A stretch of DNA of 64,000 nucleotides, taken from Acidobacteriota bacterium (lineage in GTDB: Bacteria; Acidobacteriota; Terriglobia; Bryobacterales; Bryobacteraceae). Positions 1-10,044 of the stretch are shown here, in pieces. Below the pieces are notes generated by a model, which was not told the origin of the DNA, made no database searches, and saw only the letters and a program-made list of their open reading frames with translations. Location: contig JAPKYX010000072.1 of NCBI GenBank assembly GCA_026394075.1, positions 1-64,000 of the forward strand, given 5' to 3'. The stretch's first letter is position 1. Every line of letters starts with the position of its first letter. Position numbers and translations under genes: made by a program.

Positions 1-2237
1 CGCTGACTGATGTGAAGCACATGCTGCTGGGGCATTGGGGCACCACACCCGGACAGAACTTTATCTATGCGCACCTCAACCGCGTGATCAAGAAGTACGA
101 TCTCGACATGATCTACGTATCCGGCCCGGGCCATGGCGGTCCGGCGGTCGTGGGCAATACTTACCTGGAAGGCACGTACAGCGAGGTCTATCCTCACATC
201 AGCCAGGACGAGGCGGGGCTCCAGAAGCTCTTCCTGCAGTTCTCTTTCCCGGGCGGGATTCCCAGCCATGCGTCGCCCGAGTGTCCGGGATCCATCCACG
301 AAGGTGGGGAGTTGGGCTACTCGCTCAGCCATGCCTTCGGCGCGGTCTTCGACAACCCGGCGCTGATTGTTGCCTGTGTCGTGGGCGATGGTGAGGCGGA
401 AACCGGCCCCCTGGCCACTGCCTGGCACTCCAATAAGTTCCTCGATCCCGTCACCGACGGCGCCGTGCTGCCCATCCTGCATCTGAATGGCTACAAGATC
501 GCCAACCCCGCCATCCTGGCTCGGATCACTCGCGAGGAGTTGGAGCAGCTATTCCGCGGTTACGGTTGGACGCCCTATTTTGTCGAAGGGCATGAGCCGG
601 ACTTGATGCATGAAGCCATGGCGGCCACACTGGACCTGGCGGTGGAGCAGATCCGTGCCATCCAAGCCGATGCGCGAGCCAACGGCAAGGCCACAAGGCC
701 GCGCTGGCCGATGATCATTCTCAATTCGCCCAAGGGCTGGACGGGGCCGAAGATGGTGGACGGATTGCAGGTGGAGGGCACCTTCCGGTCGCACCAAGTG
801 CCGCTGTCGGACCCGGCCTCACATCCGGAACATCTCAAGTTGCTGGAAGACTGGTTGAGGAGCTACCGTCCCGAGGAGCTCTTTGATGAGCAGGGCCGTT
901 TGTTGGCGGAACTGGCTGAGCTGGCACCGAAGGGTGACCGCCGCATGGGCGCCAACCCTCATGCCAACGGCGGCCTACTGCTGCGCGAACTGATCATGCC
1001 GGAGTTCCGCGACTACGCCGTCGACGTTCCCTCGCCGGGCGCCGGTAGCGTGGGCGATACCCACCGGCTGGGCCGCTTCCTGCGCGATGTGATCAAGCTG
1101 AATGCCGAGCAACAGAACTTCAGAGTGTTTGGGCCGGACGAGACGCTGTCCAATGGGCTGGAGGCTCTCTTTGACGTGACCCAGCGCCAGTGGGAAGCCG
1201 ACATCCGGCCCAATGATGAGTTCCTGGCGCCAACCGGCCGTGTGATGGAGATGTTGAGTGAGCATCAGTGCGAGGGTTGGCTGGAAGGCTACCTGTTGAC
1301 CGGGCGGCACGGGCTGTTCAATTGCTACGAGGCCTTCATTCACATCATCGATTCGATGTTCAATCAGCATGCGAAATGGTTGAAGGTGTCGGCTGGTCTT
1401 GATTGGCGGCCCAAGATTGCCTCACTCAACTACCTGCTGACCTCGCACGTCTGGCGCCAGGATCACAACGGCTTCACCCACCAGGATCCCGGTTTCATTG
1501 GCCTGGTGATCGACAAGAAGGCGGAGATTGTCCGTGTCTATCTGCCGCCTGATGCCAACTGCTTGTTGTCGGTGATGGACCACTGCCTTCGCAGCCGTCA
1601 CTACGTCAACGTCGTGGTGGCCGGTAAACACCCGTCGCCGCAGTGGTTGACGATGGATGCGGCCGTGAAGCACTGCGCGGAAGGCATCGGTGTCTGGCAG
1701 TGGGCCAGCAATGATCAGGGCACCGACCCCGACGTCGTCATGGCCTGCTGCGGTGATGTGCCGACGCTGGAGACACTGGCCGCCGTCTCGATTCTGCGCG
1801 AGCATCTGCCCGGCCTGAAGATCAGGGTGGTGAATGTGGTGGACCTGATGAAGCTCCAGCCTCCATCGGAGCATCCCCACGGTCTGAGTGATGCCACGTT
1901 CGACGACCTATTCACCCGGAACAAGCCAGTGATCTTTGCCTTCCATGCCTATCCCCGGTTGATCCATCAACTCACCTACCGCCGCACCAATCACGACAAC
2001 ATCCACGTGCGCGGCTACAAAGAAGAAGGCACCATCACGACGCCCTTCGACATGACGGTGTTGAATGATCTGGACCGCTTTCATCTGGTGATGGACACCA
2101 TCGATCGCCTGCCTCAGACCGGCGAGAAAGGCTTGTCCCTGAAGCAGCAGCTAAAGGCTAAACTGATCGAGCACAAACAGTACATCGAAAAGAACGGCCA
2201 GGACATGCCGGAGATCCGGAACTGGAAGTGGAGCTAG
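1..2237 (+). CDS. xfp: Phosphoketolase (Xfp family), 5' end cut by window
   Basis: Thiamine-diphosphate enzyme that cleaves xylulose-5-phosphate and/or fructose-6-phosphate with phosphate to give acetyl phosphate plus an aldose phosphate. The frame is open to the window edge: in-frame codons from base 3 read LTDVKH before [10 protein letters not shown], matching the family ([13 protein letters not shown]), so the GTG at 12 is an internal Val and not the start. About 50 N-terminal residues lie outside the window (the family is near 790 residues). Visible motifs, counted from the codon at 12, are GPGHGGPA (38-45), GGIPSH (81-86), [12 protein letters not shown] (92-103) and the TPP/Mg motif [11 protein letters not shown] (125-135). 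It converges on the DUF1501 gene 37 bp downstream. Family assignment is firm; the preferred substrate cannot be read from sequence. Confidence 0.95.
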   Translation, partial: LTDVKHMLLGHWGTTPGQNFIYAHLNRVIKKYDLDMIYVSGPGHGGPAVVGNTYLEGTYSEVYPHISQDEAGLQKLFLQFSFPGGIPSHASPECPGSIHEGGELGYSLSHAFGAVFDNPALIVACVVGDGEAETGPLATAWHSNKFLDPVTDGAVLPILHLNGYKIANPAILARITREELEQLFRGYGWTPYFVEGHEPDLMHEAMAATLDLAVEQIRAIQADARANGKATRPRWPMIILNSPKGWTGPKMVDGLQVEGTFRSHQVPLSDPASHPEHLKLLEDWLRSYRPEELFDEQGRLLAELAELAPKGDRRMGANPHANGGLLLRELIMPEFRDYAVDVPSPGAGSVGDTHRLGRFLRDVIKLNAEQQNFRVFGPDETLSNGLEALFDVTQRQWEADIRPNDEFLAPTGRVMEMLSEHQCEGWLEGYLLTGRHGLFNCYEAFIHIIDSMFNQHAKWLKVSAGLDWRPKIASLNYLLTSHVWRQDHNGFTHQDPGFIGLVIDKKAEIVRVYLPPDANCLLSVMDHCLRSRHYVNVVVAGKHPSPQWLTMDAAVKHCAEGIGVWQWASNDQGTDPDVVMACCGDVPTLETLAAVSILREHLPGLKIRVVNVVDLMKLQPPSEHPHGLSDATFDDLFTRNKPVIFAFHAYPRLIHQLTYRRTNHDNIHVRGYKEEGTITTPFDMTVLNDLDRFHLVMDTIDRLPQTGEKGLSLKQQLKAKLIEHKQYIEKNGQDMPEIRNWKWS

Positions 2238-2274
2238 GCGTTCCCCAAACGCAGGGCTGACGGCAGAGCGGCCG

Positions 2275-3696
2275 CTAACCCTGCCAGAGCTCTTTCACCA
2301 TGTGCTCACCGGCCACCATGGTGGGTCGCTCAGCCCGCCCGTTGTGTTGATAGGTGAGGCGCAAGTGATCCAGGCCCATCAGCCACAGGATGGAGGCGTG
2401 GATGTCGTGGACATGGGCGTGCCGTTCAACGGCCCGGAGTCCGATCTCGTCGGTGGCCCCAATGGTTTGGCCACCACGGACACCGCCGCCTGCGAAGAAC
2501 ATCGAGAAGCCCCAGGGATTGTGATCGCGCCCGTCGCCCTTCTCATTGAATGGCGTGCGACCGAACTCGCCGCCCCAGACCACCAGCGTGTCCTGAAGCA
2601 TGCCCCGGCGCTCAAGATCCTCCAGCAACGCAGCCACCGGCTGATCGGATGCCCTGCACCACTTCTTGTGGTTGCCTTCGAGGTTCGTGTGCGCGTCCCA
2701 GCCGCTGCCGGATCCGCAATAGACTTCGACGAACCGGACCCCGCGTTCCACCAGGCGGCGCGCCAACAGGCAGTTGTGCCCGAAGACCGCCGTCTCCGGC
2801 TGATCAAGCCCATAGAGAGCCTTGGTCGCGTCCGTTTCCTTCGATAGGTCCACCACCTCCGGCCCCGACTTCTGGAGCGCATAGGCCATCTCAAAGCTGC
2901 GGATGCGCGCGTCGAGCGTCGAGTCGTCTTCACGCCCCACGCCGTACTCACGGTTCTGCGCCTCAAGGTAAGCCAGCCGGGCCCGCTGCCGCTCATCGGT
3001 CTGATCCGGAGCCAGCTTGGTGTTCAGAATTGGGTTGGGGCCCTGACGGAACAGCGTGCCTTGATAGGAGGCGGGCAGGAAGCCGGAGCCCCAGTTCTTC
3101 GCATTGCCAAACGGTTCACGCTCGTCAATCATGCTGACGAACGTCGGCAGATTCTTGTTCGCGCTGCCCAGGCCATAGTTCACCCAGGCGCCCAGGCTCG
3201 GGCGGCCCGAAAGGATGTCGCCGGTGTTCATCTGGCTGACGCCCCCGGCGTGATTGAGGCCGTCGCACTGGCACGACCGCAACACTGCCAGCTTGTCGGC
3301 ATGCTTGGCGACATGCGGATATAGTTCACTCACCCAGAGTCCGCTCTTGCCGTGACGAGACCACTGCCGCGGACTGCCCATCAGCGTGTTGCCCGCCGTG
3401 CCCATCGCGGTGATGGGGCGGCCAAAGCTTTCGGGCATGGGCTGGCCGCTCATCTCGTTCAGCTTGGGCTTGGGGTCGAACAGATCGATGTGGCTCGGCC
3501 CGCCTTCCATGAACAGGAAGATCACCGATTTCGCCTTGGGCTGGTGGTGGGGCTGGCGCGGCTTCGACGGGTCATGAACGACCGCCGCGGAGGCTGATTC
3601 TTCGGCCAACATCGCGGCCATGGCCATCGCGCCAAGTCCACTGCCGGCGCCTTGCAGTAGCGCTCGCCGGGTGAGGTGTTTTGCGTGGTGGTTCAT
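2275..3696 (-). CDS. DUF1501 secreted protein (copy A)
   Basis: A 473-residue DUF1501 protein, part of the alkaline-phosphatase/sulfatase-like fold group common in Planctomycetes and Acidobacteria. Its biochemical role is not established. The N-terminus has a twin-arginine-type signal (TRRALLQG at 9-16, then an Ala/Met-rich stretch to SASA). Typical motifs are GGPSHIDLFDPKP (65-77), GGEFGRTPFNEKGDGRDHNP in the C-terminal third, and late His residues (RHAHVHDIHA) that could bind metal. It starts 5 nt after the stop of the PSD1 gene upstream, so the two form an operon. Such pairs are usually co-encoded, which suggests a joint exported function. A diverged second pair lies at 6236-10014. Confidence 0.9.
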   Translation of the reverse strand: MNHHAKHLTRRALLQGAGSGLGAMAMAAMLAEESASAAVVHDPSKPRQPHHQPKAKSVIFLFMEGGPSHIDLFDPKPKLNEMSGQPMPESFGRPITAMGTAGNTLMGSPRQWSRHGKSGLWVSELYPHVAKHADKLAVLRSCQCDGLNHAGGVSQMNTGDILSGRPSLGAWVNYGLGSANKNLPTFVSMIDEREPFGNAKNWGSGFLPASYQGTLFRQGPNPILNTKLAPDQTDERQRARLAYLEAQNREYGVGREDDSTLDARIRSFEMAYALQKSGPEVVDLSKETDATKALYGLDQPETAVFGHNCLLARRLVERGVRFVEVYCGSGSGWDAHTNLEGNHKKWCRASDQPVAALLEDLERRGMLQDTLVVWGGEFGRTPFNEKGDGRDHNPWGFSMFFAGGGVRGGQTIGATDEIGLRAVERHAHVHDIHASILWLMGLDHLRLTYQHNGRAERPTMVAGEHMVKELWQG

Positions 3697-3701
3697 GTCG
3701 G

Positions 3702-5882
3702 TTAGTCGATGTAGAGGAACTCGGTGGAACTCAGCAGGGAGAGCGCCAGATCCTCCAGCGCCCCGGCTTGTCCAGCAGCCAGCTTGGCTTGCGACGCCAG
3801 AAACTCACCGCTGCGCTTCAACTCTGTCGCCGAAGGCGAGCGTCCCAAGACCAACTTGAAGGCGCGCTCCACCAGTTCTTGCGGGCTTTGGCCCGAATCA
3901 TTCGCGATGCGCTTGGCCAGCGCGCGCGCGAAGCCAGCCGAGGCTTCGCCGTTCATCAATTCCAGTGCTTGATCCGGAGTGACCGTTTCCTGCCGGCGCC
4001 CGCAGCTTTCCAGCGCCAACGGGGCGTCGAAACTCTGCAGCATCGGGTACCGCACCAGCCGGCGCGCGAAGATGTATACGCTCGCCCGGTACTCATCCTC
4101 CGGCCCGCGCGATTTGCGCCAGTGACGGCCTTCCTGAATTTCAGTACCTTCCGGAACCTTGGGAAACACTCCCGGGCCGCCCATCGTGGGATCGAGAAGT
4201 CCAGAGACGGCCAGCATGGAATCGCGGATCGCCTCCCCTTCCAGGCGGCGGCGCGGATAACGCCACAGCAGCTTGTTGTTCTCGTCGCGTGCCGCGGCAT
4301 CGGCTCGGAAATCAGATGACTGGCGATAGGTGGCGCTCAAGACGATCCGGCGGTGCAGCTTCTTGATGCTCCAGCCATCTGGTCCGGTGAAGGTGGCCGT
4401 CAGCCAGTCCAGCAGTTCGCGATGGCTGAGCCGCTCGCCCATCACGCCAAAGTCGTTAGTGGAGCCCACCAGCCCCCGGCCGAAATGATAATGCCAGACG
4501 CGATTCACGATGACGCGAGTCGCCAGCGGATTGCGGGCATCGGCCAGCCAATTGGCCAGCGCCGTGCGGCGGCCGCTGGATTGCAACTCAGGAAGCGGCT
4601 TCACCGCAGCGGGTTCCGGGTCGAGAATGCTCAGGAAGCCGGGCTGCACTTCTTCCGCTGGAGACTCGATCGATCCTCCACGCAGGACGTAGGTGGCCGG
4701 CGTCGTGATCGCTTGATCGCGCATGATCTGCAGAATGGGCAGCGGCTTGGGAAGTAGCGGCTTGAACGCCTCCAGTTCGGCGGTGAGCGTCTTGTACTTG
4801 GCCTTGCTGGCGGCATCGACATGCTTGGCGAACAGCGTGCTGTCCGGGACCTCCACCTGCGTGATCGCTTTATGGAAGATCTGCCATTCAAGCGGCGTGC
4901 GTTCCGCGGCGGCTTTGCCGATCACGGCCTGGACTTCCTCCGGGAACCGCACGGTGTACTCTTTCCGGTACCGGGCGCGGGGTCCGGCCAGCAACTGGTC
5001 GATCTGGTCGAGCACCGGCTTGGCCGCTTCGCGGTACTTGGCCATCTGCGCCTGATGCGCAGCGATCTCCGGCGCAGAAGCCGACGTGGCCTCGTCGTCG
5101 ATCTTCATGTTGGCGAAGAACGCCTGTAGCCGGTAGTAGTCGCGATGGAGCAGCGGATCGAACTTGTGATCGTGGCAGCGCGCGCAAGCCATGGTGACGC
5201 CGAGAAAGGCAAACGCCGTGTTGTCGGTGACGTCGTTGAGCAGTTCCTGGCGGCGCAGCCGGATGTGCGCCTGGTTGAATTCGTCTTCAAACAGCCGCAG
5301 GTAGCCCAGTCCCGGCAGGGCCTTCTTGTCGCCGGGATAGAGTTCGTCGGCGGCGATCTGCTCGCGGACAAAACGGTCGTAGGGCTTGTCGTTGTTAAAG
5401 CTTTCGATCACCCAGTCCCGGTAGCGCCACATGTTGGGACGCGTGTCGTCCTGCTTGAAACCATCGCTGTCGGCATAGCGGACCACATCCAGCCAGTGGC
5501 GGCCCCAGCGTTCGCCGTAGCGCGGACTAGCCAGCAAACGGTCCACCAGGCGTTCCTCGGCACCCGGTTTGGTGTCGCTCAAGAAGGACTGTGCTTCCTC
5601 GGGAGTCGGCGGCAGCCCGGTGAGATCAAGCGTGACGCGCCGGAGGTAGGTGTGCCGGCCCGCCGCCGGGCCCGGCTGAATGGACTGGGCCTTCAACTTG
5701 TCGTAGACAAAGCTGTCGATCTCATTGCGAACCCACCGCTTTCCAGCTTCGTCCGGAGCCGGAGGCGTGCCGGCCACCACCGGCTGGATGGCCCACCAGC
5801 GGCGCTGCTGCGGCTTGAAACTGGGGGCCTGACCCAGCAGCGGAAGGGCCAGAAGCAAGAGCATGAGGCGGCTGGTATTCAT
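3702..5882 (-). CDS. PSD1-type DUF1549/DUF1553 protein without N-terminal cytochrome domain
   Basis: A 726-residue exported protein. The signal peptide (MNTSRLMLLLLALPLLGQA) leads directly to the DUF1549 region: IDSFVYDKL at 55-63, SPRYGERWGRHWLDVVRYAD at 119-138, and a c-type heme motif CARCH at 233-237 followed by DHKFDPL. The C-terminal DUF1553 part has NPLATRVIVNRVWHYHFGRG, then FGVMGERLSHRELLDWL. Unlike its paralogue at 6236 it lacks the PSCyt1 segment with a first CxxCH, so only one heme site is seen. It is first in an operon with the DUF1501 gene and is divergent from the second pair. Two operator-like palindromes lie upstream. An electron-transfer or oxidative role is plausible from the heme motif but unproven. 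Confidence 0.88.
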   Translation of the reverse strand: MNTSRLMLLLLALPLLGQAPSFKPQQRRWWAIQPVVAGTPPAPDEAGKRWVRNEIDSFVYDKLKAQSIQPGPAAGRHTYLRRVTLDLTGLPPTPEEAQSFLSDTKPGAEERLVDRLLASPRYGERWGRHWLDVVRYADSDGFKQDDTRPNMWRYRDWVIESFNNDKPYDRFVREQIAADELYPGDKKALPGLGYLRLFEDEFNQAHIRLRRQELLNDVTDNTAFAFLGVTMACARCHDHKFDPLLHRDYYRLQAFFANMKIDDEATSASAPEIAAHQAQMAKYREAAKPVLDQIDQLLAGPRARYRKEYTVRFPEEVQAVIGKAAAERTPLEWQIFHKAITQVEVPDSTLFAKHVDAASKAKYKTLTAELEAFKPLLPKPLPILQIMRDQAITTPATYVLRGGSIESPAEEVQPGFLSILDPEPAAVKPLPELQSSGRRTALANWLADARNPLATRVIVNRVWHYHFGRGLVGSTNDFGVMGERLSHRELLDWLTATFTGPDGWSIKKLHRRIVLSATYRQSSDFRADAAARDENNKLLWRYPRRRLEGEAIRDSMLAVSGLLDPTMGGPGVFPKVPEGTEIQEGRHWRKSRGPEDEYRASVYIFARRLVRYPMLQSFDAPLALESCGRRQETVTPDQALELMNGEASAGFARALAKRIANDSGQSPQELVERAFKLVLGRSPSATELKRSGEFLASQAKLAAGQAGALEDLALSLLSSTEFLYID

Positions 5883-5940
5883 GGCGGAGGAAGTGTGTAA
5901 ATGTTTTCACAAGGTTCGGCCGGGTGTCAACCCGGCAGAA

Positions 5941-5950
5941 CAAGCGCTTG
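5941..5950. promoter_or_regulatory. Operator-like palindrome CAAGCGCTTG (site 1)
   Basis: Perfect 10-bp palindrome with central CG, as in LacI/GalR-family operators. It lies 59 bp before the start of the leftward PSD1 gene and 66 bp from an identical core at 6007. The same core recurs next to the LacI-regulator operon (15044, 15112). Binding is inferred. Confidence 0.6.
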
Positions 5951-5971
5951 CATATGGCAAACAGCAATCTC

Positions 5972-6001
5972 TTGACAGTTGAGCTAAAGATCTCCTACAC
6001 T
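5972..6001 (+). promoter_or_regulatory. Sigma70-like promoter for the rightward PSD1/DUF1501 operon
   Basis: TTGACA at 5972-5977 and TACACT at 5996-6001 with an 18-bp spacer. The predicted start point near 6008 falls inside the palindrome at 6005-6018, a layout expected for repression. The first gene starts at 6236, which leaves a leader of about 230 nt. Confidence 0.55.
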
Positions 6002-6004
6002 CCA

Positions 6005-6018
6005 GGCAAGCGCTTGCC
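6005..6018. promoter_or_regulatory. Operator-like 14-bp palindrome GGCAAGCGCTTGCC (site 2)
   Basis: Perfect 14-bp inverted repeat overlapping the predicted transcription start of the rightward operon. Its right half, GCGCTTGCC, is identical to the site at 15115-15123 in front of the ROK kinase gene. It has the form of a LacI/GalR-family operator. The regulator encoded at 10045-11037 is the nearest candidate. Confidence 0.65.
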
Positions 6019-6235
6019 ATGATGCGCCTCACTCTTTATTCGCCGGGCATCAGCCGGGAATGGATCACTACCCTGGAACCCCAATCCCGGCATCCCCGTC
6101 GCGCCGAGGTAACCCTGAGGCCCGACGGCTCGCCTAAAGCTTGGCAGGCATCACCGCGCTCGGCCCGCAGGCGAGGATCGCTACGGTTGACGTTTTGAGG
6201 TTCAGCGTAAGCTAGAGGAGCAAGGCTTAAACACC

Positions 6236-8662
6236 ATGTGGCGCGGTTGGCTGGTCACGATTCTCATCTGTCCGTCTCTGCTCGCGCAGAAGCTGGACGC
6301 TACGCTGTTTGAGTCGAAGATCCGGCCCGTGCTGGCTGGCAAATGCTACGGCTGCCACTCGTCGAAGCTGAAGGCACCCATGGGTGGACTGGTGCTGGAT
6401 ACCAAGGCGGGGCTTTCAGCCGGTGGGTCTGGTGGCAAGGTGATCGTGGCCGGCCAGCCGGACCAGAGCCGATTACTGACCGCCCTACGTTTCACTGATC
6501 CGCACCTGCAGATGCCACCGACCGGCAAGTTGCCCGACGCGGTGATCGACGACTTTGCCAGCTGGATCGCCTCCGGTGCCGTTGATCCACGGACAGCCGC
6601 GCCGTCCAGCGAGACCAGTGCGGCGTTGAAAGGCATGTCGATCGAAGCCGGCCGCCAATGGTGGGCTTTCCAGCCGATTCGTGAAGTGGCGCCGCCAAGG
6701 ATTCGCGACACGGCCTGGTCCCGCAACAAGATCGATCCGTTCGTCCTGGCCCAGCTGGAGGCTAAGCGGTTCACTCCATCCAGCCCCGCTGATAAACGGA
6801 CGCTCGCCCGGCGCGCCTACATTGATCTGGTGGGCTACAAGCCGACGTATCAGGAAGTGGAAGTCTTCGCCGCTGATGCCTCGCCCGATGCCTGGGAAAA
6901 GCTGATCGACCGGCTGCTGGCCTCTCCCCAATACGGCGAGCGCTGGGCGCGGCATTGGATGGACGTTGCCCGCTACGGCGAGGACAACCCGACATCTGAG
7001 GCCACCAATCCCGCCTATCCGTTCGCCTGGCGCTATCGTGACTGGATCATCGAAGCACTGAACCAGGACGTGCCCTATGACCGGTTCGTCAAGCTGCAAC
7101 TCGCAGCCGACCAGATGCCGGGCAGCCGTCGGGAAGACCTGCGGGCCTTGGGATACCTGGGCGCCGCGCTCTTTCACAAGGACCAGCGCCTGTCGGCGGA
7201 TGTGATCAACGGCTTCCTGCACGATGACTGGGATGAGCGGGTGGACGCGGTCTCTCGCGGCTTGCTCGCCATGACGGTGGCGTGCGCGCGCTGCCACGAT
7301 CACAAGTTCGACCCGATTCCCACCAAAGACTATTACGCCCTGGCCGGAGTTTTCGCCTCCACGATGCGGGCGGAGCAGCCACTGTTTGACGTAGACGCCG
7401 CCACGGAGGCTCGCTATCTGGCGGTGCAGCGCCGGTTGATTGACCTGCGCTACTCAGTGGGCTTGTTGACCGGAGAAGCGTCCACCGTTCTCGACAGCGA
7501 AACGAGAGTGGCCCGTTGGCGGGCGGAGATCGAACAGTTGAAAGCCGAGATGCTGGCTTTACAGGAGCGCTATCCCAAGCTGGTGGCCAGCCTGGAGCGC
7601 TACTGGACGATGCCCGCTCCACGTCCACCCGCCGGTGCTGCACCACAACCGCGCCGCCGCCCGGAGCTTACTTCCACCGAACCGTTCCTGAACGCAGTGT
7701 TCGACGCCGCGCAGTATGTCGAGACGGCGGACCCGCACTACACGTTCATCAACTACAAACCCGGCGAGGCTCGCGATCTGGCGGTGCTGCGGAGCGGCAA
7801 CGTGGCGGCCCCGGGCGAGATTGTGCCCCGCCAATTTCTGACGGTCCTGTCGAAGGGCGACAGCCGCTTCCTCAAAGGCTCGGGCCGCTTGGAGCTGGCC
7901 GACAAGATCTTCACCGACGACCGATCGCTTGCTGCCCGGGTGATCGTGAATCGAGTGTGGGACTGGCATTTCGGACGTCCGTTGGCAGCCACACCAAGCG
8001 ACTTCGGCGTGCAGGGTGACAAGCCCACGCATCCGGAACTGCTGGATGATCTGGCCACCCGCTTCGTCGCCCATGGTTGGTCCTTGAAGTGGCTTCACCG
8101 GGAGATCATGACCTCGGCGGCGTACCGGCAATCGAGCAAGCCTCGCCCGGACCTCGTGAAGGCTGACCCGACGAACATGCTGTTCTGGCGGATGCCACCG
8201 CGGCGGATGGACATTGAATCGTACCGGGATACTCTGCTCCGCTCCTCGGGCCGCTTGAACGACGCCATGTATGGGCCATCGGAGGATGTTGAGGCGCCCA
8301 CCAACGTGCGGCGGACCATCTACGGCCGGATCTCCCGGAGCCGCCTGAGCCCGCTGCTGAAGAACTATGACTTTCCCGATCCCCTGCAATCCAGCGGCGG
8401 CCGGGATCTCACCACCACTTCGTTGCAGCAACTGTTCGTGCTGAATAGCGCCTTCATCCGGGAGTCGGCTACTGCGGCCAGCCAAGCTGTGGCCAGCCTG
8501 ACAGCGGACCGTTCGCGGGTCGAGGAGCTCTACCGCCGCCTACTCTCGCGCGACCCCAGCCCAAAGGAGTTGGACATGGCGCTGAGCTTTCTGGCCGGGG
8601 CGACGCTGGAGCAGTTGGCCCAAGTGTTGTTGTCCACCAATGAGGTGATCCTATGGCCGTAA
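6236..8662 (+). CDS. PSCyt1-DUF1549-DUF1553 protein (PSD1 family, full length)
   Basis: An 808-residue exported protein. It has a signal peptide (cleaved near LLAQ), then a PSCyt1-type cytochrome-like segment with CYGCH at 37-41. The DUF1549 region has FVLAQLEAK near 169-177, SPQYGERWARHWMDVARYGE at 230-249 and a second heme motif CARCH at 350-354 followed by DHKFDP. The DUF1553 region has RVIVNRVWDWHFGRPL and SDFGVQGDKPTHPELLDDL. Two CxxCH motifs suggest a diheme or redox-linked protein; the function of the family is unknown. The DUF1501 gene starts inside its end (10-nt overlap). It is paralogous to the shorter protein at 3702-5882. Confidence 0.9.
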   Translation: MWRGWLVTILICPSLLAQKLDATLFESKIRPVLAGKCYGCHSSKLKAPMGGLVLDTKAGLSAGGSGGKVIVAGQPDQSRLLTALRFTDPHLQMPPTGKLPDAVIDDFASWIASGAVDPRTAAPSSETSAALKGMSIEAGRQWWAFQPIREVAPPRIRDTAWSRNKIDPFVLAQLEAKRFTPSSPADKRTLARRAYIDLVGYKPTYQEVEVFAADASPDAWEKLIDRLLASPQYGERWARHWMDVARYGEDNPTSEATNPAYPFAWRYRDWIIEALNQDVPYDRFVKLQLAADQMPGSRREDLRALGYLGAALFHKDQRLSADVINGFLHDDWDERVDAVSRGLLAMTVACARCHDHKFDPIPTKDYYALAGVFASTMRAEQPLFDVDAATEARYLAVQRRLIDLRYSVGLLTGEASTVLDSETRVARWRAEIEQLKAEMLALQERYPKLVASLERYWTMPAPRPPAGAAPQPRRRPELTSTEPFLNAVFDAAQYVETADPHYTFINYKPGEARDLAVLRSGNVAAPGEIVPRQFLTVLSKGDSRFLKGSGRLELADKIFTDDRSLAARVIVNRVWDWHFGRPLAATPSDFGVQGDKPTHPELLDDLATRFVAHGWSLKWLHREIMTSAAYRQSSKPRPDLVKADPTNMLFWRMPPRRMDIESYRDTLLRSSGRLNDAMYGPSEDVEAPTNVRRTIYGRISRSRLSPLLKNYDFPDPLQSSGGRDLTTTSLQQLFVLNSAFIRESATAASQAVASLTADRSRVEELYRRLLSRDPSPKELDMALSFLAGATLEQLAQVLLSTNEVILWP

Positions 8663-10014
8663 GACCTCTGCTAAAGCGCCGCGACCTGATTCAGAGCGCC
8701 TTTGGAGCGCTGGGTACTCTCGGGCTGAGCGCTGCTTTGGGCTCAGGTAACGCGGCCCAGGCGGCTGCCTTGGGCCACTATGCCGGGCAACGGACTTCCG
8801 GCAAAGCCAAGCGCGTCATCAGCCTGTTTCTGCAGGGCGGCCCCTCACAGGTGGACCTGTTCGATCCGAAACCGTTGCTCGTGAAGTTTCAAGGGCAGCG
8901 GCCTGGCTCTGTCGATCTCCGCACTGAACGCCAGACGGGCGGACTGATGCCGTCGCCGTTCCAGTTCGCCAAGCATGGCCGGGGCGGCGTGGACGTGAGT
9001 GAGATGCTGCCCAAGCTAGCGGGCGTGATCGACGAGATCTGCGTGATCCGGTCGATCTATTCGTTCAACCCCACGCATACGCCCAGCGTGAATCTCTATC
9101 ACACGGGGACGATTCTGCCCAACCGGCCTTCGATAGGCTCCTGGGTCTCCTACGGCTTGGGCTCGGAGAATCAGAATCTGCCGTCGTTCATCGCGCTCAG
9201 CTCCGGCGGCTCGGCCACGCGCTCCGGCTTCTTGCCGGCTGCTCATCAAGGCACACCGGTGAACCACACCGAAGTCGATCCCGAGAAGATGATCCCCAAC
9301 CTCCGGAACAAGGAACTGGACCCGGCCGCGCAACGCAAGCAGTTGGACGCCATTCAGGCGCTGAACAAGGAGTTCGGCGCGTCGTTTGGTGCTGACGATT
9401 ATCTGGACGGACGCATCCAATCGATGGAAGCCGCCTACCGGATGCAGTTTGAGGCGATGGACGTCTTCGACATCCGCAAAGAATCCGCCGCCACTCGAGC
9501 GCTCTACGGCGAGACGCCGTTCGGCAATGGCTGCCTGCTCGCGCGCCGTCTGGTGGAAAAAGGCGTCCGGTACGTGAATGTCGGGTCAGGCGACTGGGAC
9601 GATCACAAGGACATCGAAACCGCCTATCGCAAGAAGCTGCCCGCCATGGATCAGGCCGCGGCGGCATTGATTGCGGACTTGAAGCAGCGTGGGATGTTGG
9701 ACGACACCATCGTCATTTGGGGCGGGGAATTCGGCCGGACGCCGGTTTCAGAAAGCGGCACGGGGCGCGACCACAATCCCTACGGGTTCACCATGTGGGT
9801 CGCTGGCGGCGGCTTCAAGGGCGGGCTGGCCTATGGTGCCACCGATGATTTCGGTTTCAAGGCCGTGGAGAACCGGGTCTCCATTCACGACTTCCACGCG
9901 ACCGTGCTCCACGCCTTGGGCATTGAGCATATGCAGCTGACCTACCGCTACGCTGGCCGGGACTTCCGGTTGACGGACGTGTTTGGCAATGCCGTGAAGG
10001 ACATCCTGGCTTAG
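8653..10014 (+). CDS. DUF1501 secreted protein (copy B)
   Basis: A 453-residue DUF1501 protein translated from an ATG that overlaps the PSD1 gene by 10 nt, so the two are likely translationally coupled. The N-terminus has a twin-arginine-like KRRDLIQSAF (9-18) and a hydrophobic Ala/Gly stretch. Conserved motifs are LQGGPSQVDLFDPKP, WGGEFGRTPVSESGTGRDHN and a late HDFHATVLHALG. It is clearly homologous to the protein at 2275-3696 but diverged, so the pairs are not a recent duplication. It converges on the LacI regulator gene 30 bp downstream. Confidence 0.9.
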   Translation: MAVRPLLKRRDLIQSAFGALGTLGLSAALGSGNAAQAAALGHYAGQRTSGKAKRVISLFLQGGPSQVDLFDPKPLLVKFQGQRPGSVDLRTERQTGGLMPSPFQFAKHGRGGVDVSEMLPKLAGVIDEICVIRSIYSFNPTHTPSVNLYHTGTILPNRPSIGSWVSYGLGSENQNLPSFIALSSGGSATRSGFLPAAHQGTPVNHTEVDPEKMIPNLRNKELDPAAQRKQLDAIQALNKEFGASFGADDYLDGRIQSMEAAYRMQFEAMDVFDIRKESAATRALYGETPFGNGCLLARRLVEKGVRYVNVGSGDWDDHKDIETAYRKKLPAMDQAAAALIADLKQRGMLDDTIVIWGGEFGRTPVSESGTGRDHNPYGFTMWVAGGGFKGGLAYGATDDFGFKAVENRVSIHDFHATVLHALGIEHMQLTYRYAGRDFRLTDVFGNAVKDILA

Positions 10015-10044
10015 ACGTGATTCGCCTCGAAACGACGGTGAGAC

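Larger units (their letters stand above)
5883..6235. other. Divergent regulatory region between the two PSD1/DUF1501 operons
   Basis: A 353-bp gap between two divergent operons. It holds two CAAGCGCTTG palindromes (5941-5950, 6007-6016) and a sigma70-like promoter reading right (5972-6001), all listed separately. The rest, 6021-6235, is a long leader for the rightward operon if that promoter is used. It contains a 58-codon open frame (6022-6198) without a ribosome site that I did not call as a gene. An AGGAG at about 6215 lies rather far (about 15 nt) from the ATG at 6236. No clear leftward promoter was found. Confidence 0.6.

Noticed and set aside
5145-5900. Long open frames antisense to the PSD1 and other GC-rich genes (for example 5145-5900, 6485-7303, 7559-8485, 21190-22218)
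   Set aside because: They are opposite-strand shadows of strongly supported genes and show no family motifs.
6022-6198. 58-codon open frame (MRLTLYSPG...) just after the predicted promoter and operator
   Set aside because: No ribosome site, Arg/Pro-rich late part typical of chance frames in GC-rich DNA, and no family resemblance. A leader peptide is possible but unsupported.
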